64,000 nucleotides of DNA from Capronia americana. Taxonomy: Eukaryota > Ascomycota > Eurotiomycetes > Chaetothyriales > Herpotrichiellaceae. Within the stretch, counting starts at the first letter, position 1, and each line of letters opens with the position of its first letter. Positions 45,382 to 58,000 of this stretch are shown here, in pieces. The position numbers were made by a program, and so were the translations under genes. The notes beneath the pieces were generated by a model that saw nothing but the letters and a program-made list of their open reading frames with translations, was not told the origin of the DNA and ran no database searches. The stretch lies in contig JADWQD010000008.1 of NCBI GenBank assembly GCA_016110215.1, positions 310,001 through 374,000 of the forward strand, given 5' to 3'.

Positions 45382-47555
45382 ATGTTAGAATTCGAAGACA
45401 GCCCGCCGCCACTGCATCACTCGCCTTCTCCGAGTGATCGGTCGCAATTCACTTCTCGAGATACCACTCCTGTGACCCCCGTCGGCAACGGGCCATTCTT
45501 TGGCAGAAAGACCGAGAAAGACCTTCTACCGTGGTTCAAGAAACCCATCGACGTAGGACGCACGACTACACGACTCTGCTTAGACACCGACACTTCGCTG
45601 TTGGCGCCCGATTTCGACGACAACACCTTTCCAACCTTTGGCGTTTCGCCACCGCAGCAGGGGATGGCGAGCGTAGCCAGACCGTTTGACATCTCCATGA
45701 GACAAACCTCGACTTCGCCTCGCGGGAATCAACCTTCCAACTTGACCTCGGCGCTGCAGAGAAGCGATAGCGAGGAGAAGCGCATGATGGCGAATACAAC
45801 ACCAGACACGGCGTTCAACCGCCCCATGCCCCAGATGCCTGCGAATGCCTCGAATGATTTTTCCAACTTCGAGCATGGCGCTCGGCCGATCTCGATGAAA
45901 GGGAGGGCGGATGACAGGGCGCGGCGGGAGAGTCTGGCACAGAGCCTCAACGCGGGCATGAGCTGGGGAGGAATCTCAGTAGGGAGCTGGATCCGTGACG
46001 AGTAAGTTGACCCCCGACCAGTGTTCGAAATATGGTGGGACTGACGGATGACTAGCATGGTTATGTCGGGGACGTCACCCTTTACCTTCAATTCACCTTC
46101 GTTTCACTCGTCGTCCTACCTACCGAAGCTTGAGGCCAACTTCATGAAAGATTTCTCGTGCTGTGGCCTCACCTTGCCCACCCTGCACGATCTGTTACAG
46201 CACTACGAAGAAGCCCACGCCCAGAAAGAGCCGGTGCAGTCTAACTCTACTCAACACAACGTTCCCGATAGCCGAGCAGCAATTGCTGCGACGACTGCAG
46301 TTCAAGTGCAACAAGAGGCGCAGCAGCGGAGTCAACAACAGCAATCGCAGAATGCGCCAGGTCGGCCTTTCGGTATGCAGCAGAACACCGCCCATAACGT
46401 GCATAGACCCTCAACAGGGTTCTCCAGCACCCTGCAAACGATCCCTGATATGGATACTGTCGAAGATATGGAAATGGACGATATAGACGGCGCTGACGAG
46501 ACAACACCACCTCCAAATCTTTACACCCAGAATTCTCAAACCTCCCCTCAGACTTCTTTTGCCGCTCCCTCACAACAGCCTCAGATACCCCAACTCAACA
46601 CCTCCATGATGCAGGGACACCAAGCTTATCGACAATCCACTCCCAACACGCCGGTAGCGCCGGGACGAAATGCTACGCGGTTCCAGGGCAACACTTCGTC
46701 CACGTTGATGGCGAACCCCATGCAGCAATTCCAAGACCTTCAGACCGGCTATCGGGGGACCCCGGATTCCTCAGCCCCCGGCACGCCCGGCGAGATGGCA
46801 GACGGGATGATGGATGGCATGGACGACATGTCGATGCAGAACCTTGCTCTGTACAACGGTCTTCCCAACGGCATGGGTGGCTATGGCTTCGGCATGAACA
46901 ATGACATGATCGATCTCTGCATAGATGAGCCGTCCAAGCGGCTTTTCTCGACGGGCAACCAAGGCATGGGCCAAACACAATCACAGCAGCAGCAGATCCA
47001 GAATCGGCTCGGAACTGGGCAGTACGCGGCGAATAGCGACATTGCCAGGACAATTCGGGAGCGACAGGTGGCTGCCGGATTACCCGACACTACGACCAAT
47101 ATTCTGCCACACGAAGAACCTAAACCATTCCGTTGCCCCGTGATTGGCTGTGAGAAAGCTTACAAGAACCAGAACGGCCTGAAATATCACAAGACAGTAA
47201 GTGGTCACGGGAAGGTTTCTGGGCATGACTAACAGAGAGCTAGCACGGTCACAACAATCAGCGCCTCCACGAGAACGGAGATGGCACTTTCTCTATTGTC
47301 GACCCCGACACTCAAGCCCCATACCCCGGAACCATGGGCATGGAGAAGGAGAAGCCGTACAAGTGCGACGTCTGCCAGAAGCGGTACAAGAACCTCAACG
47401 GCCTCAAGTATCACAAGACACACTCGCCGCCGTGCAACCCAGACCTCCAGCCGAACGCCAACAAGAGTCCATCACTGAGCATGCCTGGCCTAGTCGCAGG
47501 CCAGCATTCCGGGAACATGGGAGCTGGCCTCTCAGGAGATATGTCGATGATGTGA
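45382..47555 (+). CDS. sfp1: Sfp1-like C2H2 zinc-finger transcription regulator
   Basis: Nuclear regulator; yeast Sfp1 controls ribosome-biogenesis and ribosomal-protein genes downstream of TORC1. Model: exons 45382-46001, 46056-47196 and 47244-47555, 690 aa, with 54-bp and 47-bp introns (phases 2 and 0). A conserved N-terminal segment WGGISVGSWIRDDMVMSGTS spans intron 1. An atypical finger near 238-260 reads FSCCGLTLPTLHDLLQHYEE. The middle is Gln/Asn/Met-rich and disordered. Two C-terminal fingers are visible: FRCPVIGCEKAYKNQNGLKY near 564, whose last His region is joined by intron 2, and YKCDVCQKRYKNLNGLKYHK near 625. Both show the AYKN/RYKNxNGLKYHK signature of Sfp1. Missing intron 2 would destroy the first of these fingers. 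Confidence 0.88.
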
Positions 47556-49159
47556 GCGAACATACCCATCACGGTACGATAGAGATGACGACTACCATTC
47601 GACGGCCGCGAGCAGCATGACCACTTGCTCAGGGGTCGATTTTCTGTTTTCGTGTTTTTGCATCACTAATGAGTCGAGACGGCCGAAAGCAACCACAGAG
47701 CGGGCATTCAATCGGCAATTTGCTGTTGAAGCTCAGCTGTGGAATCGTGATGCGTGGAAGAATCGCCTTTGGGGCTCTTGCGTCCGGGAGCTTATGATCT
47801 CTGCCGACTGGCTGATCTCCAACAAGAGAACGAAATCTGTGCCAAAGAATCATAGACTGGCTTGGTTATTCAAAAGTTAATGTGGTTTAGGTCTTTTGTT
47901 TCATCATTCAGCGCCGTTGGTGAGGTCCTCGGTCACACATTCCTCTCCAACGATTCGACTACGGCGGCGTTTGTGGGAACAGCTGGATAGACAACGTTGT
48001 GAGCAGTGCTAGACAGACGACGCCGCGCCTTCCTCCAGTTGAGGATGGCCTGGAGTATTCGGCGATGCTTGTACATACTAGGCGGACGCTGCACTCTTTC
48101 TATGAACTGGGTTGGCCTCAAATGGAGATTGATATGTTTTACTGCAAGGATCTTTCGTCGGGGTGGTGGTTGTGGCCTACCTTTGCAAGATGTCTAGACA
48201 GAGGGTTAGAACAGAGGGAAGAGGCAGCCCTCTCCCTTATTGCCGGTGATTTTGCAATGCTATGTAGACGGAGATGTTGATGAATATCCCATGACCGCGA
48301 AAGGAAGCATGAATTCAAGATGTTTGGCACCCTGACTTGACCTTGCACAGTAGAGAACTGTCTGATTGCCGTGCGACGGTAAAGTTGAATTAGAAGATCA
48401 ACCGCGTCGCGTCTGAGTCACGCGCCCTTCAGTGTGGCTAAAATAGGCCAAGCTTCAGTAGAGAGATTCTGAGGCGTCGGCGCCTTGTTCCGCTCAGCGG
48501 TGATGAGAAAAGGGGGGTTGAGTACCTCGTACACTGGCGCTCTGTATATGACGGGGCACGGCTTATCGACCTTTGCAGAGGTGAGCTGAGAAGGAGGCGC
48601 AGTGCGTGGGTGGAGGCTCTTCTGTGGATTTATAGACGCGTAACGCAAGCCAAAAGAGTTTCAGGGTCTGCGACAAGACATGGACATGTGAGCGCATGGG
48701 TGAGCGCGCGTGTGCAGCCCCTGGCACAACCTGGCATCTTGAGATCTGCAGCGTCGGCAACAGACACGATTCTTTTTCACATCTCACTCTCCTTCGTCCA
48801 AACACCCACCTCAGCCGTCTGAGCTGCATCTTCGATAAGCCGCCGTTTTACTGCAAAGTCGTTCCCCTGCCGGAATAGTCTCTCGTTTAGCCCTGCGACC
48901 CACCGATCCTTTCAGCGACAGCCCCTCGCCTTTCCTAGAAACCCAAGCCTCGGAGTCCGGCCACGTTGAGCTGAGAAGAGCTTGAAGCGAGAAACACCAC
49001 AGACACGACTCGATGCACAGTTGATCGCAGCGGTGCATTGGAAACATTCCTTTCTACTGAGGCACACCACCTTCTCTTGTTTGGCATCGTTGCGCATCGG
49101 GTGCGGCTGCCACGGTCCTTGGGGACGACCAGTAGCGGGTGAAGGAAAAATAAAACAAT
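47556..49159. other. Intergenic, 1.6 kb
   Basis: 3' flank of the Sfp1-like gene and upstream region of the NIPA gene. An 87-codon frame at 47617-47880 and others are not supported. The last ~250 bp are a probable leader. Confidence 0.5.
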
Positions 49160-50569
49160 ATGGGCGATCCTGCTCCTGCGGCCACACAAACCGACAATGG
49201 CTCGCATATGGTGTTTAACATGCTCGAGGATAAATACATCGGCCTGACCCTGGCGATCATATCGACATTGGCCATCGGAACCAGTTTTGTCATCACCAAA
49301 AAGGGCCTTAACGACGCCGCCGACAAGCACGGCTTTGAAGGAGATGGTTTCGCATACCTGAAAACACCACTATGGTGGGCTGGCATAACCTCGCTGGTCG
49401 TCGGCGAGATTGCCAACTTCGCCGCATACGCTTTTGCCCCTGCGATTCTGGTCACTCCGTTAGGTGCGTTGAGCGTGCTGATTGGGGCGGTGTTGGGCGC
49501 ATACTTCCTGGAAGAGGAGCTGGGCGTGTTGGGAAAGCTGGGCTGTGCTATTTGTTTGCTGGGCAGCGTGATCATTGTGCTTCACGCGCCTCCCGACAAG
49601 GAGATCGAGACGGTCGATCAGATTCTCGTGTATGCGATCAAACCAGGTATGGAGAGGGCACTACCGCCTCCACCAACGTTGTGCGGTCCCGACGCAGAAG
49701 AGAGAATTGGGCGGCTAACTTTTATGGCAGCTTTTATCATTTATTGCTTAGCTGCGATCGTCTTCTCAACTGTGATGATATACAAAGTGGCGCCCGTGTA
49801 CGGCAAGAAGAACCCTCTCATCTACATTTCGATCTGCTCCACCGTCGGCTCGGTATCGGTCATGTCAGTCAAGGCGTTCGGCATTGCCGTGAAGCTGACA
49901 TTTGCGGGCAACAACCAATTCACGCACCCTTCGACATATGTTTTCATGATTGTCACGATCGTGTGTATCCTCACCCAGATGAACTACTTCAACAAGGCCC
50001 TCAGCCAGTTTTCCACCTCGATTGTGAACCCATTATACTATGTGACGTTCACGACAGCTACATTATGCGCGTCGTTTATTCTGTTCTCGGGGTTCAACAC
50101 GACGGATGCGGTCAACACGATATCTCTGCTCTGCGGGTTTCTGGTCATCTTCTCCGGAGTTTATCTGCTCAATCTTTCACGCGGTGACCCGGATGGGCAT
50201 CGGTTACTCAACGGCAAGATCCCAGACGAAGATGGAATCCCCACGGATCCGTTGGCGACCTTTCAAACGCGGCGGAGTATGCAGGCTAGGCGGAGCCTTG
50301 ATCCACATCGGCGGAGTAGCAGCCTCACGTTCAGCCCGGGGGGGATATTGAGGGGAGAAAGTCGACATGCCAGCGCAGAAAGCGCCGGATTAATGCACAG
50401 CTATGACGTGGAGCACAGTGCCTTTGGACTGTCTGATCTCGTAGAAGATCCAGAAGAGTTGCACGGACCCCCAAAGGGAGGCAGTACGAGTCGGAGTCGA
50501 AGTCCGGCCGACGGGTCGCTTGTGACAAGAATACACGATCGACCGAGCCAGAAGAGCCTGGGCCGGTAA
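49160..50569 (+). CDS. NIPA-type magnesium transporter (DUF803)
   Basis: Multi-pass membrane protein of the drug/metabolite transporter superfamily; NIPA members carry Mg2+ and reside in endosomes or the plasma membrane. The frame is open for 469 codons. However, 49647-49730 has all marks of an intron (GTATGG, GGCTAAC branch, GGCAG end, 84 bp = 3 x 28, phase 1). Removing it gives 441 aa and restores VYAIKPAFIIYC, close to the family's QPGF motif, so I prefer exons 49160-49646 and 49731-50569. About nine membrane segments are visible: ISTLAIGTSFVITKKGL at the start, EEELGVLGKLGCAICLLGS, and NPLIYISICSTVGSVSVMSV. FNKALSQFSTSIVNPLYYVTF is highly characteristic. The C-terminal ~110 residues are Ser/Arg-rich and cytosolic. 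Confidence 0.92.
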   Translation: MGDPAPAATQTDNGSHMVFNMLEDKYIGLTLAIISTLAIGTSFVITKKGLNDAADKHGFEGDGFAYLKTPLWWAGITSLVVGEIANFAAYAFAPAILVTPLGALSVLIGAVLGAYFLEEELGVLGKLGCAICLLGSVIIVLHAPPDKEIETVDQILVYAIKPGMERALPPPPTLCGPDAEERIGRLTFMAAFIIYCLAAIVFSTVMIYKVAPVYGKKNPLIYISICSTVGSVSVMSVKAFGIAVKLTFAGNNQFTHPSTYVFMIVTIVCILTQMNYFNKALSQFSTSIVNPLYYVTFTTATLCASFILFSGFNTTDAVNTISLLCGFLVIFSGVYLLNLSRGDPDGHRLLNGKIPDEDGIPTDPLATFQTRRSMQARRSLDPHRRSSSLTFSPGGILRGESRHASAESAGLMHSYDVEHSAFGLSDLVEDPEELHGPPKGGSTSRSRSPADGSLVTRIHDRPSQKSLGR

Positions 50570-51029
50570 GGGGCACTGGCACGGGGACCATTGGAATGGC
50601 AACACGCAATGTTGATTAGAAGTTGGAGGAATTTTGTGCTTGTAACGATATCCATGCATAGCTACGGTATAGCGACGAAACGGGAATGGCATCCACGAGG
50701 GCCAGGTTGGGTTTGAAATCGTCTGTAGACCACAGATTTCCAGTATAACAGACTGAGCAGTCTCACAGAATCATGAAAACGAGGCCGCAAGGCACGGGCC
50801 TGATGGAATCTTCGCGGCGCCACACAAACCTTGGAAGTGGCGTTACAGCCAAGTGGCTTGTGAGGTCATTGCTCAAGATTCACTTTTCCTTTACCGTCAA
50901 TTTGCTTCTGCTCCAGCGACATCGATTCCATGCAAAGACAACTTCCAATGTATGATATTGCTCCATGACATTTTACCACCATATATCTTCGACTTTCCAC
51001 GCCTCAGCGGCGAAGTGATTCGTCCCACC
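50570..51029. other. Intergenic, upstream of choline kinase
   Basis: NIPA 3' flank and choline kinase promoter. No coding signal. Confidence 0.5.
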
Positions 51030-54000
51030 ATGGCGCCTTCGTATCCCACTCCGAGTCTACGGGGCGTCGACTCCCCCCGTACAGGGCCGCAAAAAGGTAC
51101 GAATACTCGGGCACTCCCCAATCATTTCTTCCCTGCACCATAGCAAGTGTCACTCGATACTACGCCGCATTGATTTTGCCGCCGGAAACAATCCGTCTGA
51201 ACCATTCCAAGGCATTGTGTTACTATTGCGCCTCCATGGTCTTTGCTTCTGCCGCGCGAGTCCCTGTTGTCCCACCGCTCGTTCATGCTTTCCTACTGGA
51301 GGAGCGAGAGCTAGGCTGAGCAGTCGGCCGCCAAACTGATAAGAGATTGCGGGCACGTGCGTGGCTGCCCTCTCCGTCCACAGGCCTACAGTACGATTCC
51401 TCGTCACGCGACCCTTTTCCTTTGTCGCCCATGGGTCTGGTGGAAACAACAGGTTTCCATTGATCAAACGAGTGGCTGCCTGCTTGCGCATGTGGACTCG
51501 AGGCCAACAGGATGTTTGCTTTTTATGCTTCGACCGTTGGACATCACACATCGAACGAAGAATGAAGGCAATCTGACCTCTCTTATAACACAGGTGTGAC
51601 CATCTTTGACGAGCCAGAACATATCCCCGAATCAAACGGCAAAGCTTTGGCAGACAATAAGAACCCAGAAATCGGCTATTCTCTTACGCCCGCTGGCTCG
51701 CATAGCCCCAAAATCCACCGGGCCAGTATTTCAGGTAAGAAGTTGACTGGCAGACCGGCCGTGAACCAGGCCAACTCTTACACTTCCTCACCGGGTGCTC
51801 CACTCACGAAAGCCATGTCGTATTTCAGTCTAGACGACAACAATCCTACCGAGTCATCACCGCTGGCCGGAGGAGGGAGCATTAACACGGGCACGACGCC
51901 GGCAGAAAGCAAGACGGCAGATTTGCGGGGCGTCCTATCCCAAGTCGCCGACTGGCTCCAAGAGGAGAAGTCGAAAAGGCACAAATGGAGCCGCCACCGA
52001 CACAACCATCCTCGCGATCAGCACCTCCAGACTCCTGAAATCCAGCCCGGGGAGACAAAGACATACGACACTGCGGTCGACCACGGGCAAGACGTCTCCC
52101 TGGAGAAGCTAGAAAGTATTCTACAGGGCTTCACCAGTGACGCCTCCAGACTTCTGAGAAAGACGTCGACTGCAGGGTTGAGAAAAGGCTCGATAGCGTC
52201 GAAGTTCAAGCAGGCTCGGTCTGTGCCTGCGGCATCGTCGGATACAGAGTACCACGGCGACGACGTGTTAGTCCCCAATGTCGAAGCGAAACTCGACAAT
52301 ACCAAGACAATGGCTTTCACCGGTGGTCTCACAGAGGGCGACGAGACTGACAAGGCCAAGAGGAAGGACTACGACCACTGGGTTACTTTCAAGCAAGACA
52401 TCTTGCGGTTAACGCACACTCTCAAAATTAAGGGTTGGCGGCGCATTCCTCTTGAACGGGCTGGCGAGATCGACGTGGCCAGGTTGAGTGGGGCTCTTAC
52501 CAACGCCGTCTATGTCGTTCATCCCCCTAAAAATTCGACTGAGCTCGACAAGTCCACGCAGTCTGACCCTCCATCGGCTCCGGCTGGTCCTGTCCCGAAA
52601 AGGCGGGCTTCATCCCTACTTCTCCGCATCTACGGCCCACAAGTTGAGCATCTGATAGATCGAGATGCTGAGCTCAACATCCTCCGCCGCCTGGCCCGGA
52701 AACGGATTGGTCCCCGTCTCCTCGGCTCATTCGATAACGGACGCTTTGAAGAATTCTTGCAAGCGAAGACTTTGACGGCTGAAGACCTGCGAGTCCCTGA
52801 GACATCGAAACAGATCGCCAAGCGCATGCGCGAACTTCACGACGGGATTGAACTGCTCGAGTCCGAACTCGCCTCTGGACCGGCCACCTTCTTGAATTGG
52901 GACAAGTGGGTCGATCGATGCGAGAAGGTGATCACGTGGCTCGATGCGCAAATTCATCAAGCAGAGGAGGAACTCAAAGCGGGTACCTCCAGACGCAACT
53001 CGCTGGTCAATCCACGCTACGTCCGGCGAGGACTTATCTGTGGCGTGGACTGGCCTGTCTTCCGCCGCACCTACGATGCGTACCGGAAAAGGCTCATCGC
53101 TGAGTGTGGCGGTCCTGAGGGAATCCGTAAGCAGCTTGTCTTTGCGCACAATGACACCCAGTACGGCAATCTCATGCGGCTTCAACCATCCGGTACCTCC
53201 CCGCTCTTGCAACCTTCCAATCAGCACAAACAACTTGTGGTCATCGACTTCGAGTACGCAGCGCAGAACCTGGCTGGATTGGAATTTGCAAACCATTTCA
53301 CCGAGTGGTGCTACAACTACCACAACACGCCGGACAAGTCATTTGTATGTGACACAAGGAGATACCCTACCGAGCAGGAACAATACCGCTTCGTGAGGAG
53401 CTACGTCATGCACCGTCCCCAATTTAACCCGTCGGCGAGTGCGACGCCTAAAATGGAAGCCAGGGAGAAGACGAACATTGGTGATTTCATGCTCGACGCC
53501 AGGACTCCCGGCGGTGGAAGCGGGTCGTCAACTGGCTATATTGGTGGGGCTGGTGCGGTTTTCGACTACGACAAAGAAGAAACAGAACGAGAGAAAGCTC
53601 AAGAGGAAGAGATCCAGCGGTTGTTGCGGCAAGCTCGAGTATGGAGATTAGCGAACTCGGCCATGTGGGTTGCTTGGGGAATCGTCCAGGCGAAAGTGCC
53701 TGAGCTGGATGCGATGGAAGAACAAGAGAAGATGGCGAGGAAAGCAGGCCATCCGGTGAAGGGGCGCAGAAAGAGTCTCACGGACAAGGTATCTGCTGGG
53801 GAGAAGAAGATTGTGGACAAGGTCAAGAAAATGGCGGCTGATCATGGTTACAAGAGTGGTCAGCGGCCACTTCCTATGTCGGATCCACTTACGGAAGAGG
53901 AGAGAGAGCTTCAGCTGGAGAGTCATTGGGACCGGCCCGAGGGGTCGGTACAGGAGATGGCACATCAGGAAGGGGATGGTGATGTCGTGGTCGAACAACC

Positions 54001-54328
54001 CGACCACGCCAGCCTGGATGGTGCTTCTGCAGAGAGCACGCCAGACCTCGAACACGCAGTTACGGTCAACACTGTCGACGACGACGCAAGTGATCGCCCT
54101 CGTGAAAGCCACTCCGAGGCCCAACCCGGCGCCGATAGCTCTGCGCTTTCTTGCACCAACTCCGCCTCCGACTCCCAAGAGCAGGAAAGCTCCGAGGAAT
54201 TCGACTACCTCGCCTACGCGCAAGAACGGGCCATGTTCTTCTGGGGCGATTGTATCCAGATGGGTCTGATCAAGGAGGAGGAGCTACCCAAGGAACTGAT
54301 CGAAAAGGTCAAGATCGTGCCGTGTTGA
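51030..54328 (+). CDS. cki1: Choline/ethanolamine kinase
   Basis: ATP:choline phosphotransferase, first step of the CDP-choline (Kennedy) route. Model: exons 51030-51096 and 51594-54328, 933 aa; the 497-bp intron is unusually long for this window. Exon 1 codes MAPSYPTPSLRGVDSPRTGP and QKG, with the phase-1 junction completing a Gly codon before VTIFDEPEHIPE. The in-frame GTG at 51596 is not a true start. Residues ~1-280 are disordered with a basic segment. A choline-kinase N-terminal domain begins near 282 (HWVTFKQDILRLTHTL). The kinase has FAHNDTQYGNL near 540 (Brenner-type catalytic loop) and VVIDFEYAAQNLAGLEFANH near 572 (choline-kinase motif). A Gly/Ser insert and acidic segment follow, then the C-terminal conserved FFWGDCIQMGLI. 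Typical fungal enzymes are 450-850 aa, so this one is long. Confidence 0.9.
51097..51593 (+). other. Long intron of the choline kinase gene
   Basis: Begins GTACGA and ends TTATAACACAG, 497 bp against 46-90 bp for most introns here. It contains short frames in both strands but no recognisable element. Its position near the 5' end could hold regulatory sequence; that is inference. Confidence 0.65.
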
Positions 54329-55098
54329 TATCATTATACCCCCAGTAACCCCCATGTTTCTGAAGTCGGGGGAAGTCTGAAAGCTGCGCGAATCGATGGC
54401 ACTGTGGCAAATATTGATTGGATGGTGGTGCCCGAGGAATTGCAACGCAATGCTTCTCTGGGGGGACCTTTGACCCTTTCAACAACTCACTCTGGGGTAT
54501 GATGATTACATGTATTTTGGCCATGGTCCTGTTGTTCTACAGGTGTTTGCACGATTGAATGAAATTGACTTCCAAGTCAAGTTACGATACATGAAGCGTC
54601 CGTCCTACTGAATAGACGTGATGAGTGCAGTTATAGAAAGAACTGGTTCATGTGCTCGTGCCCCCTGTGACGAAAAACCCCTACGAACCGCGCATGCCGG
54701 CAGGTGGGCTACAGTACATATCACAGACAAGAGGCCTACAGACCAAGCAACCCAAGAAGAGAAAAGAAGAGAAGAGACGAGACCAGATAAACTGCTCAAT
54801 GCGAGAAAGGGAAGAAACTACGAAGGAAGATAACGAGCAGGACGAGTTCCTTGGCTGAATCTGAATATGAATCTGCATCGTCACGAATTGTCTCGTCTGC
54901 CCGCCTGTCCGCCCTCGGATCGATCGATTGATTGCTTGATATCGAACAGTTGGAAAGAGATAGACTGACTGGTCTGTTCCAAGCCATCAAGCATGGGATC
55001 TCCCTGCTCTGATCTCTCTTCGCCTCTCCGGACCAGACCGTCAATGCGACTCGCATTTCGCGCCTCGGCCGCGTCGAACTGGGTGCCTCTCGGAATTT
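54329..55098. other. Convergent intergenic region
   Basis: Between the 3' ends of choline kinase (+) and the RING/RS gene (-). Purine-rich stretch GAAAAGAAGAGAAGAGACGAGA near 54763. No coding support. Confidence 0.55.
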
Positions 55099-58000
55099 CT
55101 ACCTCCACGACCTGCCACTCCCATGTCTTTGTCTCTCCCCTTCCACCAGATGCCGTTCCAAATCATCCTCGTATTTATGAGACATTCTTCTACCTGGATT
55201 GGCGCCGGTACTTCCGGAACCTGGAACTCCCGCTTGCTTCGCTCGTCGTTGTTGTTCCTTGAGCATGCGTTCGCGAGACAGTTTTTCACGTTCGATTGTA
55301 TACATGTCCTTTTCCTCGGCGAGCGTGGATGCAACGGTTGATTGAGAGAGTGCAGGCGCCGGTGTCGGGTTCGCGCTGGAGCGGTGAGATTGAGAACGGC
55401 CGTTGGGAAGGAGGGTCGAGTTGGTCGTGCCGTTATGATCCGAGGCGTCACGGTGGTGGTCTTTTTTGTGGCGGCGGGAGCGGTGCCGGGACTCGGATGC
55501 GTCGATGGCTTCTTCTTGTTGCTCGTAATCGTAGTCGTAATCGGCGTCATCCTCGCGGTGGCGGTCGTGGCGTGAACGTTTGCGGTGGTCGCGATCGCGA
55601 TCGCGGTCTCGATGTCTTTCTTCGCGATCTCGCTCCTTGTCGCGGTCTTTGTCTCGGGTTTTTTCTTGATCTCGATCTCGATCTCGATCTCGATCTCGGT
55701 CACGGTCACGGTCGCGGTCACGGTCACGGTCACGGTCACGGTCCCGCTCCTGGTCCCGGTCATCGTACTTGGATGATTTGGCGCTTCGGTGCTTGCTTCT
55801 GCTTTCACCGTAGGCGTCTCGGCTTGACCGTGCGGAGTCTTCGTAATCGTCCATCTCGTGGTCGCCGTTGGTCTCTTCATCATGATGCCGCCTTGACCGG
55901 GAGGAATGCTTCGACGGTCTTTCCTTATCATTTCGACTGCGCCGCGATGAAGACTTGTAATCTGCCGACTCAGAATGAGGATACGAAGTTTCCTGCTCAT
56001 CCCGCTCGTAGTCATCGTAGGTGTCCCGCTTCGACGATCTCCTCGATCGCTTGTCCTGATCTCGATGATCCCTCTCGTCTTGGGCTTCGGGTTCGTGCCT
56101 CGAACTGCTGTACTTTTCCTGTTTGTATGGCCGTTTCGATTGATCTCTGCTCTCCCTATTGGGTGATTTGCTATCATCTCTGTCAACATCCCGTGACTCT
56201 GATCTCGAGGACGCTCGCAAAGATGCTCTGCCCATAATTTGAAATCCGGTTGCCGCGGACCGAGAGACTGGCCTCGTAGGTGCCAATGCAGGGGGTTCAC
56301 GCATCGCTCTAGGACCCGTCGGTGCACCAACGACACCGACCCCCTTGGGCTCCCTGGGTGGCGAGGAAGGTGAAAAGGGCTTTACTGGTGAAGCAACATG
56401 ACCATTTGGCATAGCCATTGAACCACGACCGCGGGATGAGAATCTACCATGTCCTCGAGAGCGGAAACCAAAATCAGCATACTGAGCCGAAGGACCCAGT
56501 GGCGCCGACGGTGGTGCCATTGAACTCTGAAGATCCTCATTGTAAGCCTCTGGTATTGGCTTCTCTGGCGCAGCTGAGGTGACGGGCTCAGAAGGCTCTT
56601 GCTCGACGGCGTCAGGCTCGTTCTTCACGGCAGCCTCGGTCACTTTATCAATATTCAGGGCATCAGCCTGCCGCGCGGGCTCCGGTTCTGCCGCTCCATC
56701 AGCATCTGCAGCGACAACGACCTCGGGAGTAGCAGTTTCCTCGGCGACTGTTGACTTCTGGTAGTCTTCACCAAGGGCCTCTTGGACCTCCTCTTGACCA
56801 CCAGGGGCAAACTCATCATCTTCGTGACTCTCGTCGACATATTCACGATTGTCCTCGCCTTCCTGTTGGGCGTCCGGCGCGGCGCGGTCATTGTGCATCA
56901 TATGAGCCTGCGTGTTGCGGTTATCGAATTGCCTCGGACCAGCGCCATTTTGATAGCCTGGTTGTTGTTGATACTGCGAGTACTGGTTGAAGTTACCACG
57001 ACCTCTCCCAAAGCCGCCACGACCGCGACCACGGCCTCTGCCATAGCCGCGGCCGTTGTGGTAAGCGTTTGGGAAATCACCACCTGTGTAATTCTGCTGA
57101 AAGTTGCCATTTTGGGCCATGTTGAAACCATAATTGGAACCAAGGTTATTGCCCATGCCATTCGAGAATGCATTTGCATTATTATTCTGCCACATACTGT
57201 TGCTCTGGCCGTTCCAGCCATACATCCCTTGGGTGGGATCGAAGTTCATGCCCATGTTCATGCCACTCATTCCATTCATGTTCATGCCTCCATTGGGACC
57301 GCCAAACCCGCCGAGCATGCCAGACATTTGGTTCATATTTGACATCATGGTCACTGCAGTTGGGTTCAGTTAGCATGAGAAACATCAAGGTTGTGATTCA
57401 GACTTACTCATCATAGGGTTGAAAGGCATGCCATTCTGCATGTTGGCCTGCATCATCTGCATCATTTGCTGCATCTGGTTCGCGTCCATATTGTTATTGA
57501 AGCCACCCATATTGTTTGAGAAGTCGACGCCATTCATCCCATCGAAGTTGTTGTTACTAGCCAGGTCTTGTGACTGCGACTGATGGTTCTCGAAGGATTT
57601 TGCGGATTGGGGTTGAGGAGTTTCTTCTACACTCTTCGGTCGTTGGATAGGAAGTTGCTGGTGGTCATCGTCGAGTTCTACCTGAAATTCGATGTCGTCG
57701 TCGTTATCGACTACTTCGTGATCGGGTTCCTAAAGGCGTGGTTAGAGAGCGAACCAGAAAACTAGGAGGCGGCGCAAATCACCTCGATGGAAGGTTGTAA
57801 CTCGGCCGCTGGCGTCCCTTCGGTCTCGACTGTATCAACCGGCGGCAGATTTTCTGTCACCGCAGCGGCATTCGCGGTCACATCAGCTCGACCATCGCCA
57901 TTGACAATGGGTTTGTCTGTGTTTGGTTGGGCGGCATCTGCTTTGTCCTGTCCATCTGCCTTGGCCTTCTCTTGACTCTTCAGCCAGGTCTTGACTGTGG

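Noticed and set aside
49372..50187. 271-codon plus-strand frame
   Set aside because: Out-of-phase shadow of the NIPA transporter, no membrane pattern.
55296..56237. 313-codon plus-strand frame with Gly-His repeats
   Set aside because: Antisense reading of the same low-complexity region, no domain.
55041..56336. 431-codon Thr/Lys-rich frame on the minus strand
   Set aside because: Shifted reading of the RS/RD repeats of the RING/RS gene; the repeat makes all phases open.
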